A stretch of 64,000 nucleotides of DNA, from contig NZ_FNHW01000002.1 of NCBI RefSeq assembly GCF_900103485.1, forward strand, positions 62,001 through 126,000, written 5' to 3'. This stretch comes from Fictibacillus solisalsi. GTDB taxonomy: Bacteria; Bacillota; Bacilli; Bacillales; Fictibacillaceae. The position numbers and the translations under genes are program-made. Each line of letters begins with the position of its first letter. Position 1 is the first letter of the stretch. This document shows positions 1-8,093 of this stretch, one piece after another. Under the pieces are notes generated by a model that saw nothing but the letters and a program-made list of their open reading frames with translations, searched no databases and had not been told where the DNA came from.

Positions 1-49
1 CAACCGATGACTGTGAAACCTCCGTAATCAATAAAATTATCGCTTTAGT

Positions 50-84
50 AAAAGGCAACGATTCCTTTTGAGTGTTGCCTTTTT
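50..84 (+). terminator. Intrinsic terminator of a gene left of the window
   Basis: Ten-base arms (AAAAGGCAAC at 50-59, GTTGCCTTTT at 74-83) form a hairpin ending in a T run. No gene precedes it inside the window, so it probably ends a transcript that starts further left. Confidence 0.75.
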
Positions 85-120
85 ATATTTTTAAGAAGGA
101 TTGACTAGTTTTTCTCTACA

Positions 121-190
121 TGTTACTATTAGGTCACTTATTAAATGTTACCTTTAGGTCACTTGAAAGATTTCCGATTGTTACTGTGAG
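121..190 (+). promoter_or_regulatory. Direct repeats upstream of the ArsR-type regulator
   Basis: Two near-identical 19-base copies, TGTTACTATTAGGTCACTT at 121-139 and TGTTACCTTTAGGTCACTT at 146-164, lie 25 bases apart with two mismatches. A third partial copy beginning TGTTAC starts at 179, next to the ribosome binding site. The placement suggests operator sites for the regulator encoded just downstream. That assignment is inference. Confidence 0.5.
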
Positions 191-201
191 AGGAGTCTGA
201 A

Positions 202-978
202 ATGAAAGAAGAGCTTTCGAGCGTGTTTAGAGCTTTGGATCATCCGATTCGAAGAGGAATTCTTGACCTGCTCAAGATATCACCAAAAACAACAACTGAA
301 CTTAATGATTTTTTTCCTGATGTTACTCGATATTCTATTATGAAGCACTTGAATATTCTGGAAGACGGAAATTTGGTTATCGTTCGGCGTGAAGGAAAAT
401 ATAGAAGAAACTTTCTAAATGCGGTACCTCTCCAAGAGGTGCATAATCGCTGGGTAGGAAAATTCGTACAAACTGCGGCAAGTTCATTAATAAACTTACA
501 AACCACAGTAGAACAAGGGAGGACTAATACAATGGAAACTAAAAATAATCAATTTCATATTGAGCAAGAGATTTTTATGAATGCGCCTAGAGAAAAGGTT
601 TACAAGGCATTAACGGAAGATGTACAGGATTGGTGGGAATTCCGCCTAGCTCCAAAGGATCAAAGTTCTCAATTGATTTTTAACCCCGTTCTGGGAGGGC
701 AATTCATTGAAAAATGGGGAGAAAATCAGGGCGCTGTTTGGGGAAATGTTTATTATGTGAATGCCCCTGAAGAAATTCGTTTACAAGGTCATCTTGGGAT
801 GCAAGGAGCGGTAAATAGTGCTTATACCTATCGGCTAATTGAGAAGGATGGGGGAACCCTGCTTCAACTTTCGCATACTGCGTCAGGTATTATTAAAGAG
901 GATTGGAAACAAGAGCATACTAATGGATGGGAATATCTCCTGGGTACTTTATTAAAAAATTACCTTGAAAATAAATAA
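202..978 (+). CDS. ArsR-type HTH fused to SRPBCC (AHSA1-like) domain
   Basis: The first ~90 residues form a winged helix of the ArsR type, with ALDHPIRRGILDLL and a recognition region around YSIMKHLNILEDGNLV. A linker leads to an SRPBCC/AHSA1-like ligand-binding domain (~115-258) with the usual NAPREKVYKALTE and DWWEF stretches. Such fusions are normally repressors whose hydrophobic-cavity domain senses a small molecule; the ligand is unknown here. The ATG follows GAGAGGAG. A second SRPBCC protein begins 26 bases downstream in the same direction and is probably co-transcribed. Direct repeats upstream may be autoregulatory operators. Confidence 0.85.
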   Translation: MKEELSSVFRALDHPIRRGILDLLKISPKTTTELNDFFPDVTRYSIMKHLNILEDGNLVIVRREGKYRRNFLNAVPLQEVHNRWVGKFVQTAASSLINLQTTVEQGRTNTMETKNNQFHIEQEIFMNAPREKVYKALTEDVQDWWEFRLAPKDQSSQLIFNPVLGGQFIEKWGENQGAVWGNVYYVNAPEEIRLQGHLGMQGAVNSAYTYRLIEKDGGTLLQLSHTASGIIKEDWKQEHTNGWEYLLGTLLKNYLENK

Positions 979-1004
979 GGTCAAATATTTGGAGGATAAC
1001 CCGG

Positions 1005-1445
1005 ATGGTAGATGTTGTAACAGAAATTACTATAAACTGTCCTATAGATCAAGTTTCAAGCTATTCATCTGACCCTGAGAATGCACCGACTTGGTATGTA
1101 AACATTCATTCAGCGGAATGGAAAACATCTAAACCACTTATAATTGGTTCAAAAATTGCTTTCAAAGCAAAGTTTTTAGGCAGAGAGCTTGCATATGTAT
1201 ATGAAATTGTTGAAATTATACCAGAAAAGAAGCTTGTAATGAAAACGGCCAATGGCCCTTTTCCGATGGAAACGATTTATATTTGGTCTTCTTTGGATCA
1301 TAATCAGACTCGAATGATATTAAGAAACAAAGGAAACCCAACAGGCTTTTCTAAAATCATTACTCCATTGATAGCAAAGATGATGAAAAAGGCAAATATG
1401 AAGGACTTACAAAAACTAAAATATATCCTTGAAAATCCAAGTTAG
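1005..1445 (+). CDS. SRPBCC family protein
   Basis: This 146-residue single-domain protein opens with VTEITINCPIDQVSSYSSDPENAPTW, the typical first strand and helix of SRPBCC/polyketide-cyclase-like folds, and ends in a long amphipathic helix (MKKANMKDLQKLKYIL). The family binds hydrophobic ligands in a helix-grip cavity; no catalytic role can be read from the sequence. The start is set by GGAGG nine bases upstream. It sits directly behind the ArsR-SRPBCC fusion, probably in one operon, and a perfect terminator hairpin follows. Confidence 0.8.
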   Translation: MVDVVTEITINCPIDQVSSYSSDPENAPTWYVNIHSAEWKTSKPLIIGSKIAFKAKFLGRELAYVYEIVEIIPEKKLVMKTANGPFPMETIYIWSSLDHNQTRMILRNKGNPTGFSKIITPLIAKMMKKANMKDLQKLKYILENPS

Positions 1446-1494
1446 TAAAACAAAGTACAATCTATAATGGTTTTCCTGATCACGTCTTTTTAGT

Positions 1495-1536
1495 GACGGC
1501 ACATTGGCTAATGAATTACTGATGTGCCGTCCTCTT
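1495..1536 (+). terminator. Intrinsic terminator
   Basis: A perfect 10-base stem (GACGGCACAT at 1495-1504, ATGTGCCGTC at 1522-1531) is followed by CTCTTTT. It closes the ArsR/SRPBCC operon and may also act on the convergent gene that ends at 1558. Confidence 0.8.
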
Positions 1537-1557
1537 TTGCATCCATCCACTCAGTGA

Positions 1558-2520
1558 TTATTGGCAATACAAGCGTAACCGTTCCTGTAAATCTTCCAAA
1601 ACCTCTCCTGGCATTTTCCTCACTTTGACATCTGTACCTAAGAACATCAGCCAATTGGTCACATCGTTCAGTTCTTCCTGCTTATTCACATCGATAAAAG
1701 CCTTTAATAAAGCTGTAGTCTGATATGGGTTGGTATAGGAAATCGAAACTTTTAATGGGTGGTATTTTTTAAACTGGGAAATGGCTTTTGGACCGAGTTC
1801 AATGACAAGGTTGATGGCTTCTTCCTGTTTACTTATCTTTTCTAAAATCTTTTTCCTGCTTATTCTTTTTTTCGCCGGGTATAGCTTAACATCGGTGAGA
1901 TGGTCGACAGGAATAATCTTTTTCTTTTCTTCTTTTAAGTCGAAGCCTTCAATCAGCCAGGCGCTTTTTTCACGGTAAAGGTGCAAGAGATAAATCGAAT
2001 ACGAGGTGCTGATCTTATCTTCTCTGATCGTAATGGATAAATATCGATCGACAAGCAGGGTTTGTATGAGTATTTCCAGCATGGGATGGGGAAGGTCAGA
2101 GAGATCAAGCAAATCAGGATTATGAGGGTTGGTTCCTTCAAACAGCAGAATCTGATTTAAAAGAACGAGGTCATCCTGCTGGTTTTCAGAGATCAGACCC
2201 AGTAATTTTTCAGCTAAAGACTGACGGCTCTTCAGATAAGGGAGCTGCTGGTTTCTGGTGGCCATAAAGGCAATAAAAAGGGCTTTGACTTCATGATTCG
2301 TAAAGCGGACATCGGGCAGGACAGAGTTGTGCATGACAAAATAACCCCCATCCCTTCCAACTTCAGCGACAAGGGGCATCCCCATGGCTTCAATTTCTCT
2401 TATGTCTCGAATGGCGGTCGAACGGGAGATGTTAAACTCCCGCATGATTTCAGAAATGGTAAATTGGGCACGATTGTTGATGTACCGCATAATAACATTG
2501 ATCCGCTCAACTTTTTTCAT
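1558..2520 (-). CDS. YafY-type HTH/WYL-domain transcriptional regulator
   Basis: The N-terminal ~60 residues are a DeoR/HTH_11-like winged helix (FTISEIMREFNISRSTAIRDIREIEAMGMPL). The remainder matches the WYL-regulator layout: a middle helical linker, then a WYL-type sensor domain with SAWLIEGFDLKEEKKKI around residues 190-215. WYL proteins usually sense a ligand or nucleotide and act as one-component regulators. It is transcribed divergently from the GyrI-like gene at 2627; such pairs commonly have the regulator controlling its neighbour. The ligand is unknown. Confidence 0.85.
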   Translation of the reverse strand: MKKVERINVIMRYINNRAQFTISEIMREFNISRSTAIRDIREIEAMGMPLVAEVGRDGGYFVMHNSVLPDVRFTNHEVKALFIAFMATRNQQLPYLKSRQSLAEKLLGLISENQQDDLVLLNQILLFEGTNPHNPDLLDLSDLPHPMLEILIQTLLVDRYLSITIREDKISTSYSIYLLHLYREKSAWLIEGFDLKEEKKKIIPVDHLTDVKLYPAKKRISRKKILEKISKQEEAINLVIELGPKAISQFKKYHPLKVSISYTNPYQTTALLKAFIDVNKQEELNDVTNWLMFLGTDVKVRKMPGEVLEDLQERLRLYCQ

Positions 2521-2545
2521 CGGGGCTCCTAAACAGTATCATTTT

Positions 2546-2573
2546 TTGACATGATTTAAGGCTATGATATACC
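2546..2573 (+). promoter_or_regulatory. Probable sigma-A promoter for the GyrI-like gene
   Basis: TTGACA at 2546-2551 and TATACC at 2568-2573 are separated by 16 bases, placing a start site about 45 bases before the ATG at 2627. The promoter lies in the 106-base divergent gap with the WYL regulator, so it is a plausible target of that regulator. Confidence 0.5.
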
Positions 2574-2626
2574 TATCAAGCGATGAATACAAATCATTAA
2601 AAAATTTGAGAAGAGAGGTATTGAAC

Positions 2627-3106
2627 ATGGCGAATTATACATTGGAAGAAAAAGAAGGTTTTACCGTGATCGGTCTAGGAACGGAGCTTAAGAGCGATTA
2701 CACAGACTATGCCGGGATACACAAGGAAAAGGCAGATTTTTGGCAGGCAGTCGATCAGGATGGGAGGCTGGATACGTTAAAATCCATGGCGTCCAACGAC
2801 TACATTTTTGCGGTGAATGAAGCGGTGAACAACAAGATGATGCACTATGCCGGCGTTATGACAGAGGAACAGGCACCAGAAGAGGCAAGAGTGATTCAAT
2901 TTCCTAAAGGAGAATACGTAGTGGTCAAAGGGGAAGGGGAATCGGCTGATGATCTGAATAACAAGCTTGCTGCCGTTGCTTTTGGGCAAGTCCTGCCAGA
3001 AGCAACGAACGTTGCCTATGTTGGCGGACCCAATGCATCGGTTGAGATGGGGCAGCGCAACGGCTTGATCTATGGTGAAATGTGGATTCCTGTTATCCGC
3101 AAATAA
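2627..3106 (+). CDS. GyrI-like / AraC effector-binding domain protein
   Basis: The 159-residue protein is a stand-alone GyrI-like effector-binding domain: EGFTVIGLGTEL near the start, ARVIQFPKGEYVVVKGEGE in the middle and NGLIYGEMWIPVIRK at the end follow the family pattern. No DNA-binding domain is present. Family members bind small molecules or act as gyrase inhibitors or hydrolases; the role here is not known. The reading frame opens upstream at 2564, but the ATG at 2627 follows AGAAGAGAGG and gives the standard domain start. The next gene follows after 18 bases, suggesting co-transcription. Confidence 0.8.
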   Translation: MANYTLEEKEGFTVIGLGTELKSDYTDYAGIHKEKADFWQAVDQDGRLDTLKSMASNDYIFAVNEAVNNKMMHYAGVMTEEQAPEEARVIQFPKGEYVVVKGEGESADDLNNKLAAVAFGQVLPEATNVAYVGGPNASVEMGQRNGLIYGEMWIPVIRK

Positions 3107-3124
3107 AGAGAGGGAGGAAAGGCA

Positions 3125-3589
3125 ATGAGCTATACCGTTGATTTTAAAAATGTGTCTGAAACAGGTCTGGAGTCTTCACCTGCGTCAGTTGCACTTGCTG
3201 GTTTACGTGCGAATGAAGCCCGTTACTTTATGAACAAATACAAACACGAATTTACAGTTGTACCAGCCAGTGAAAGCCAGGAAACCCTGGATTATGTGAA
3301 CCGGATTCTAAAGGAAGAACGAGATATTGAGTTTGCGGCCAAACCGCTGGAAACATCAAGGTTTCAAGTGGAAAACATCCAATTCGCCTACGTCTTTTAC
3401 GAGGATGGCCTTTCGGTCAACGTCATGTATACGGTGGATAACCCTAAGAAGCGGGCCGTTGGTTTTAAGCTTTCTGAAGGGATGGAGATACCAAAGGAGC
3501 TAGAAGGTAAATTTAAGTTTGCCAGGCAGAAGTCTAAACTCGCCGGAACCATTCGGGGTTCGTTCTTTGTCATCAAGGGAGAATATTAA
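3125..3589 (+). CDS. Conserved hypothetical protein
   Basis: A 154-residue soluble protein that I cannot place in a named family. It is rich in short charged stretches, has no signal peptide or membrane segment, and contains the segment LAGLRANEARYFMNKYKHEF and a C-terminal KLAGTIRGSFFVIKGEY. A strong GAGGGAGGAAA site precedes the ATG. It follows the GyrI-like gene by 18 bases, so the two are probably one operon under the WYL regulator's promoter. Function unknown. Confidence 0.6.
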   Translation: MSYTVDFKNVSETGLESSPASVALAGLRANEARYFMNKYKHEFTVVPASESQETLDYVNRILKEERDIEFAAKPLETSRFQVENIQFAYVFYEDGLSVNVMYTVDNPKKRAVGFKLSEGMEIPKELEGKFKFARQKSKLAGTIRGSFFVIKGEY

Positions 3590-3689
3590 AGGAAACAAAA
3601 CCGTAAAGCAGCTGGGTGTTCATTGACCGGTGATGTTAGCCCTTTATTTCCGTTTTGGTAATCACATGCCATTATGAGGAGGAAACAAA

Positions 3690-4112
3690 ATGAGTAAAAG
3701 TATCGGTACGGAAACAACCGTGAAGGTAGCATCAGCGCCCCAGGAGAAAAAGATTTCTTATTGGTCAGTCACATTACTGCTTGCTGCAGCTGTTATGTTA
3801 AGTGGTATCGGTCAACTGATGCAATTTGGTGGCAACGTCGAGCTTGTTGCGAAAATTGGTTACCCATTGTACATCTTGACCATTCTCGGGATATGGAAAG
3901 TACTTGGATCCATTGCTCTCGTTTTGCCAGGTTTTCCAAGGCTTAAAGAATGGGTTCATGCGGGTATCTTCTTTTTAATGACTGGTGCAGCTTTATCTCA
4001 TGCGTTTGCTAACGATTATGGTGATTATGGCTTTAATATTATCCTTCCACTTTTTTATGCCGCGCTAAATATTGCCTCGTGGGCGCTGCGGCCGAAAAGC
4101 AGAATGCTTTAA
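3690..4112 (+). CDS. DoxX-like membrane protein
   Basis: The 140-residue protein has a ~20-residue cytosolic N-terminus and four predicted membrane helices (roughly residues 24-44, 55-78, 88-105 and 111-132). ILTILGIWKVLGSIALVLPGFPRLKEW is the family hallmark region of DoxX-like proteins (described here by its motif, positions ~60-86). DoxX-like proteins are linked to quinone or thiol redox processes, but this subgroup is uncharacterised. GAGGAGG precedes the ATG and a strong terminator follows. Confidence 0.75.
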   Translation: MSKSIGTETTVKVASAPQEKKISYWSVTLLLAAAVMLSGIGQLMQFGGNVELVAKIGYPLYILTILGIWKVLGSIALVLPGFPRLKEWVHAGIFFLMTGAALSHAFANDYGDYGFNIILPLFYAALNIASWALRPKSRML

Positions 4113-4172
4113 GAAGGCGTAATCAAGTGAGAATATTGAGAATTGGCCTGGATAATATATCTCTGTAAGGCA

Positions 4173-4210
4173 AAAAAGGCTTCAGCACTTGGTGTGCTGA
4201 GCCTTTTTTA
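4173..4210 (+). terminator. Intrinsic terminator after the DoxX-like gene
   Basis: A long stem (AAAAAAGGCTTCAGCA pairing with TGCTGAGCCTTTTTT) around a short loop, ending in six T. It separates the DoxX gene from truA. Confidence 0.85.
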
Positions 4211-4383
4211 CATGGGTTTGGGTTGTGGCAAGGATTCCTTTAGAAATTGAAAAAGGATGTGTTTGCTTGCTCGTTTATATATTTCGATAGTTACTACAGT
4301 TCTAGATGGGAAGTAGTGTTAAGGTTTGATTACAATGCAACAAAGACTCAGGCGTGTTCCGTTCCAATTTATTTTGGTTCAAT

Positions 4384-4412
4384 TTGATTCACTGCATAAT
4401 TATCGTTACACT
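4384..4412 (+). promoter_or_regulatory. Probable sigma-A promoter of truA
   Basis: TTGATT at 4384-4389 and TACACT at 4407-4412 are 17 bases apart, about 46 bases before the truA ATG. A private promoter fits the gene being outside the ribosomal-protein operon. Confidence 0.6.
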
Positions 4413-4458
4413 AACTCTATAGCTGCAAAGTTTTTTAGTACTAAACGAGGAGATAAAA

Positions 4459-5196
4459 ATGAACAATTATAAATTAACCATTCAATACGATGGCGGCCGT
4501 TACAAGGGCTGGCAGCGACTGGGCAATACTGAAAATACCATTCAAGGTAAAATCGAAAAGGTACTGACTGAAATGGCAGGAGAAGAGATCGAAATTATTG
4601 GATCGGGAAGAACGGATGCAGGTGCCCATGCGCTTGCCCAAATCGCCAATTTTAAGATGCGAAAGCGTATGAACGAAGAGGAAGTGATGAAGTATTTAAA
4701 CCGATACCTTCCTCAAGATATTAGTATTGTGGATATTGCGCTCGTTCATGACCGTTTCCATGCACGTTACAATGCCAAAGATAAAACCTATTCCTATAAA
4801 ATCTGGAATAAGCCATTTCCAAACCCGTTCATGCGAAAATACAGCATGCATGTAGAAGAAAAGCTGGATCAGAAAAAGATGAAAGAAGCCGCTAAACACT
4901 TTTTAGGGGAGCATGACTTTACGTCCTATTCCAATGCCAAGGGGAAGAAAAAGTCGATGGATCGTGAAATCTATTCGCTTGATATTAAGGAAAAAGAAGG
5001 CTTCATCGAAATTAAGATCCGCGGCAACGGGTTCCTTTACAATATGGTACGAAAGGTCGTTGGAACATTAATTGAAGTTGGATTAGGAGAAATCGAGGCA
5101 GCTGCAATACCTTCTATTCTCGAATCCAAAGAAAGAATCCAAACCGGTCGTATGGCAGAGGCTGAAGGATTGTATTTGGAGAAGGTTGGGTTTTAA
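4459..5196 (+). CDS. truA: tRNA pseudouridine synthase A (stand-alone copy)
   Basis: TruA converts uridines 38-40 of the tRNA anticodon stem-loop to pseudouridine. The 245-residue length is normal, and the catalytic motif GSGRTDAGAHA with Asp53 is intact, as are the later RFHARYNAKDKTYSYKI and GNGFLYNMVRKVVGTL segments. Start: AACGAGGAG precedes the ATG. In Bacillus the housekeeping truA usually lies between ecfT and rplM; this one is monocistronic, with its own promoter and terminator, among accessory genes. It may therefore be a second paralogue, as seen in some Bacillus species. That point is inference. Confidence 0.92.
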   Translation: MNNYKLTIQYDGGRYKGWQRLGNTENTIQGKIEKVLTEMAGEEIEIIGSGRTDAGAHALAQIANFKMRKRMNEEEVMKYLNRYLPQDISIVDIALVHDRFHARYNAKDKTYSYKIWNKPFPNPFMRKYSMHVEEKLDQKKMKEAAKHFLGEHDFTSYSNAKGKKKSMDREIYSLDIKEKEGFIEIKIRGNGFLYNMVRKVVGTLIEVGLGEIEAAAIPSILESKERIQTGRMAEAEGLYLEKVGF

Positions 5197-5233
5197 GCCG
5201 GCTGCTTGCATTTTCTGAACTTTTATAAATACG

Positions 5234-5280
5234 AAAACCCTGTTACGCAGATAACTTTGCAGCGTGACAGGGTTTTTTTA
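5234..5280. terminator. Bidirectional terminator, truA / MFS gene
   Basis: AAAACCCTGTTACGC pairs with GCGTGACAGGGTTTTTTT around a 12-base loop. It serves truA on the plus strand and the MFS operon ending at 5292 on the minus strand. Confidence 0.8.
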
Positions 5281-5291
5281 GTAATGTGAAC

Positions 5292-6596
5292 TTATTTCGT
5301 TTCAGTTAAAGGACGATCCGGCTTAACTGCAAACCACAAAATTACTGCTACAAGGATAGGCATGATGGAAATGATCAGTGTGTTTTCCCAACCGACTGTC
5401 TGAGCCAGCCAACCGCATAGGAGAGGGGACAAAAAGGCACCAATATTGCCCCAAAGATTCATCCAGCCGGATACCGATCCGGAGAATTCATTCCCCAGGT
5501 CAACTGCTGCTGCCCAAGATGTGACGACTGGAAATCCGAGCGCACCAAGTGAAAGGGTTAACCAGAGCACATTCATCCAAGGCGTGGTAGCATAAGCAGC
5601 CAAATACATGGAGATCGAGAAGACGATTAGTCCGCCAATGGCCAAAGCACCGCGGGCAATTAATTTTGATTTGCCGATTTTAACGAGATAATCAGAAATG
5701 GCTCCGCCTGTCATAACCGTTACGAAAATACAGAGCCAAGGGAGGCTTGCTGCAAATCCCATACTGGCCAGTGAGAAGTCTCTGGCCTCTTGGAGATAAG
5801 TTGGAAGCCATACTAAAAAGAAGGTAACGATATACAGAACCACAAAGTATTGAAGCCCCAGTGCCCAAAAACGGCCATTCTTTAAAAAGGCCTTCCAGGG
5901 AGCAACCTCTTTCTTTTCTTCTTGAACCGTACGATTTTCAAGAATATATTGGGTTTCTTCTTTGCTGATGTAAGGGTGATCTTCCGGTTTATTCCGTCCG
6001 AGCCAATACCACAAGAACGCAATACCTAATCCCAGAAAGCCAAAAATATAGAAAACAGCTTCCCATCCCCATTGTTGAAAGATGGCTACGGTAAGCACTG
6101 GTGCAATAACAGGACCAAAATAAGAACCAGCCAATAAAGCACTGGAAGCACGCCCTTTTTCCTGCTTAGGAAACCAGTACGTATTAAACACGGCATTTCC
6201 CGGATACATGGGTCCTTCGCCAACGCCAAAAAGGAAACGGACAGCAGCTAATAAACCATGTGATTTTACAATGGCTGTTAAACCAGTGAAAATGGACCAC
6301 CAGAGTAGAGCAAAGAACACAATTTTTCTGGCCCCGAAGCGTTCAGCTAGCATACCGGCTGGAATTTGAGACAAGGCATAGCCTAGTGAAAAGAAAGAAG
6401 CAAGAAGGCCGAATTGTACTTTCGACATATTTAAATCGTCCATCATGGGTTTTGCGATAACGGCGATATTGGAACGGTCCATATAGGCGATCAAACCAAT
6501 AACAAAGAATAATAAAGCGAGCCACCAGCGTACTCGGGAACGGGGCTGTGAACCACTGCTCAAACTTATTTCCTGATTTCTTATCGGTTGTTCCAT
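5292..6596 (-). CDS. MFS transporter, anion:cation symporter type
   Basis: A 434-residue, 12-helix major facilitator. DRSNIAVIAKPMMDDLNMSKVQFGLLAS and the loop GMLAERFGARKIV match the ACS subfamily that imports organic anions such as hexuronates, glucarate or aromatic acids. It is the last gene of a four-gene minus-strand operon (GntR, DUF2848, nitrilase, MFS), only 16 bases after the nitrilase gene, so it probably imports the substrate that the operon hydrolyses. The substrate is not readable from the sequence. Confidence 0.85.
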   Translation of the reverse strand: MEQPIRNQEISLSSGSQPRSRVRWWLALLFFVIGLIAYMDRSNIAVIAKPMMDDLNMSKVQFGLLASFFSLGYALSQIPAGMLAERFGARKIVFFALLWWSIFTGLTAIVKSHGLLAAVRFLFGVGEGPMYPGNAVFNTYWFPKQEKGRASSALLAGSYFGPVIAPVLTVAIFQQWGWEAVFYIFGFLGLGIAFLWYWLGRNKPEDHPYISKEETQYILENRTVQEEKKEVAPWKAFLKNGRFWALGLQYFVVLYIVTFFLVWLPTYLQEARDFSLASMGFAASLPWLCIFVTVMTGGAISDYLVKIGKSKLIARGALAIGGLIVFSISMYLAAYATTPWMNVLWLTLSLGALGFPVVTSWAAAVDLGNEFSGSVSGWMNLWGNIGAFLSPLLCGWLAQTVGWENTLIISIMPILVAVILWFAVKPDRPLTETK

Positions 6597-6612
6597 TTTT
6601 TCAGCGACCTCC

Positions 6613-7395
6613 TCAAATTTTATAAAGTTCCGGCTTCCTATCCTTTAGCACTGGCATCCTTTCACGGACGGAGGACACAGAGTCAAGATCGATTGTGGCA
6701 TAGAGTATAGTGGGTTCTGAACCTGCTTCCGCAATAATTTTCCCCAACGGATTGATGATCATGGAATGACCGTTGAATACGTCATTCTCGTTTCGGCCGG
6801 AAACATTGGCTCCAACCACAAAGAATTGATTTTCAATGGCTCGGGCGCGAAGAAGGATTTTCCAATGTTCTTCCCGTTGGATGGGCCATTGTGCGGGTAC
6901 AAAAAGGATTGAGGCATTTTCAACTGCGTAATGGCGCATGAGCTCGGGGAAACGGATATCATAGCAAATGACTGTGCTGGCCCTGTGGCTGCCCAAGTCA
7001 AATAGAGGGGAATCAAGGCCACCCCTTAAATACTGATCCTCATGCATTAGTCCAATTAAATGCATTTTGCTGTATGTATTGATAAGTTCCCCTGAGGGGC
7101 TAAAGGATAGGCTTGTATTGTAAACACCATCACCACGATCGGCTGTAAACGAGCCGCCGATGAGCCAGATTCGATGCTCCTTGGCTTTTCCAGATAAAAA
7201 GATGCTAGTTTCCCCATCTAGAGGTTCAATGTGTCTGCCTAAATGATTAAAGTCATAACCGCTTAGCCACATCTCCGGCAGGACAACAATTTCTGCTCCG
7301 TTGGATACTGCTTCATCAATTTTCTGCTCAGCATTTAACAGGTTGCTTTCACGATCCCCCTGCAGCACATTTAATTGGCAAACCGCTATTTTCAT
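6613..7395 (-). CDS. Carbon-nitrogen hydrolase (nitrilase superfamily, omega-amidase-like)
   Basis: The 260-residue protein has the full nitrilase triad: Glu41 (VVLPEMWLSG), Lys110 (YSKMHL) and Cys144 (VICYDIRFPE). These enzymes cleave non-peptide C-N bonds through a covalent thioester; this short subgroup mostly hydrolyses amides such as omega-amides. AAAGGAGG precedes the ATG, and the start overlaps the upstream DUF2848 stop by 4 bases (ATGA), implying coupled translation. Context suggests a catabolic amidase for the substrate imported by the neighbouring MFS protein. Confidence 0.88.
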   Translation of the reverse strand: MKIAVCQLNVLQGDRESNLLNAEQKIDEAVSNGAEIVVLPEMWLSGYDFNHLGRHIEPLDGETSIFLSGKAKEHRIWLIGGSFTADRGDGVYNTSLSFSPSGELINTYSKMHLIGLMHEDQYLRGGLDSPLFDLGSHRASTVICYDIRFPELMRHYAVENASILFVPAQWPIQREEHWKILLRARAIENQFFVVGANVSGRNENDVFNGHSMIINPLGKIIAEAGSEPTILYATIDLDSVSSVRERMPVLKDRKPELYKI

Positions 7396-8093
7396 TTCAC
7401 TGCCTCCTTTGTTAATAGAGCTTCTGTTTTCTCAACAGCAACCACTTCATATTCCAGCTTGATCTCTTTATGTAATACAGGATCTGTTAACGTCATACGG
7501 TAGGCATCAGCATATTTAAAATGGCCGTCTTTAATGGGTACAGTACCGCAAAAAAGGATCGTTCCATCTTGATCGATGCGGTCCCTCTTAGAGGCAAATT
7601 CAATAATGTCATTAACCGGGAGAACAGAAGAGATGCTGCCGTCCTGATAAGTCTCCCATTGATCCTGAATGAGGATTTCACATTTCAGCTTTAGCTGGTC
7701 CCAATGGGGGAGAAGGCTTTCCAGAGGCCACACCGTCTTGCCAATTGGTTTTGGACAAACTTGTTTTGCATATGGAATACTTATTGTTTCAAGTGAGCGG
7801 TCCGTATGATCAGATCCTACGGTAACGTAATTGCCCTGTGGGGTAATGACTAGAACGAATTCAACTTCTCCGGATGTTTTTCCGCCTAAAAGCTGAATCT
7901 GATCTTCTTGGGTGACAAGAAGGTTACTGACTGGATAGACCATGGGGATTTCCGGAGGAGCAGGAATCCCTTCGTTCGCCAACTCATCAATATGATGCTG
8001 AACCGATTCCTGGTTTCTTCCCGAGTACCCTATACATACACTTTGTTTGATCTCGATTGCTACATCCTCGATGCCATTTATAGAAAATCTCAT
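7392..8093 (-). CDS. DUF2848 family protein
   Basis: A soluble 233-residue protein recognised as DUF2848, with IEIKQSVCIGYSGRN near the start and TPQGNYVTVGSDHTDR in the middle; the GSDHTDR stretch may be metal- or acid-binding. DUF2848 proteins resemble fumarylacetoacetate-hydrolase folds and recur in catabolic operons, but no reaction is established. I place the start at the ATG at 8093, preceded by GAGGAGGAAGATTG; its A is shared with the stop of the GntR gene (TGATG). It overlaps the nitrilase gene by 4 bases. Confidence 0.75.
   Translation of the reverse strand: MRFSINGIEDVAIEIKQSVCIGYSGRNQESVQHHIDELANEGIPAPPEIPMVYPVSNLLVTQEDQIQLLGGKTSGEVEFVLVITPQGNYVTVGSDHTDRSLETISIPYAKQVCPKPIGKTVWPLESLLPHWDQLKLKCEILIQDQWETYQDGSISSVLPVNDIIEFASKRDRIDQDGTILFCGTVPIKDGHFKYADAYRMTLTDPVLHKEIKLEYEVVAVEKTEALLTKEAVK

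Larger units (their letters stand above)
4113..4458. other. Intergenic stretch between DoxX-like gene and truA
   Basis: This 346-base stretch holds the terminator at 4173-4210 and a probable promoter at 4384-4412. I see no coding region or structured RNA in the rest. Confidence 0.6.
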
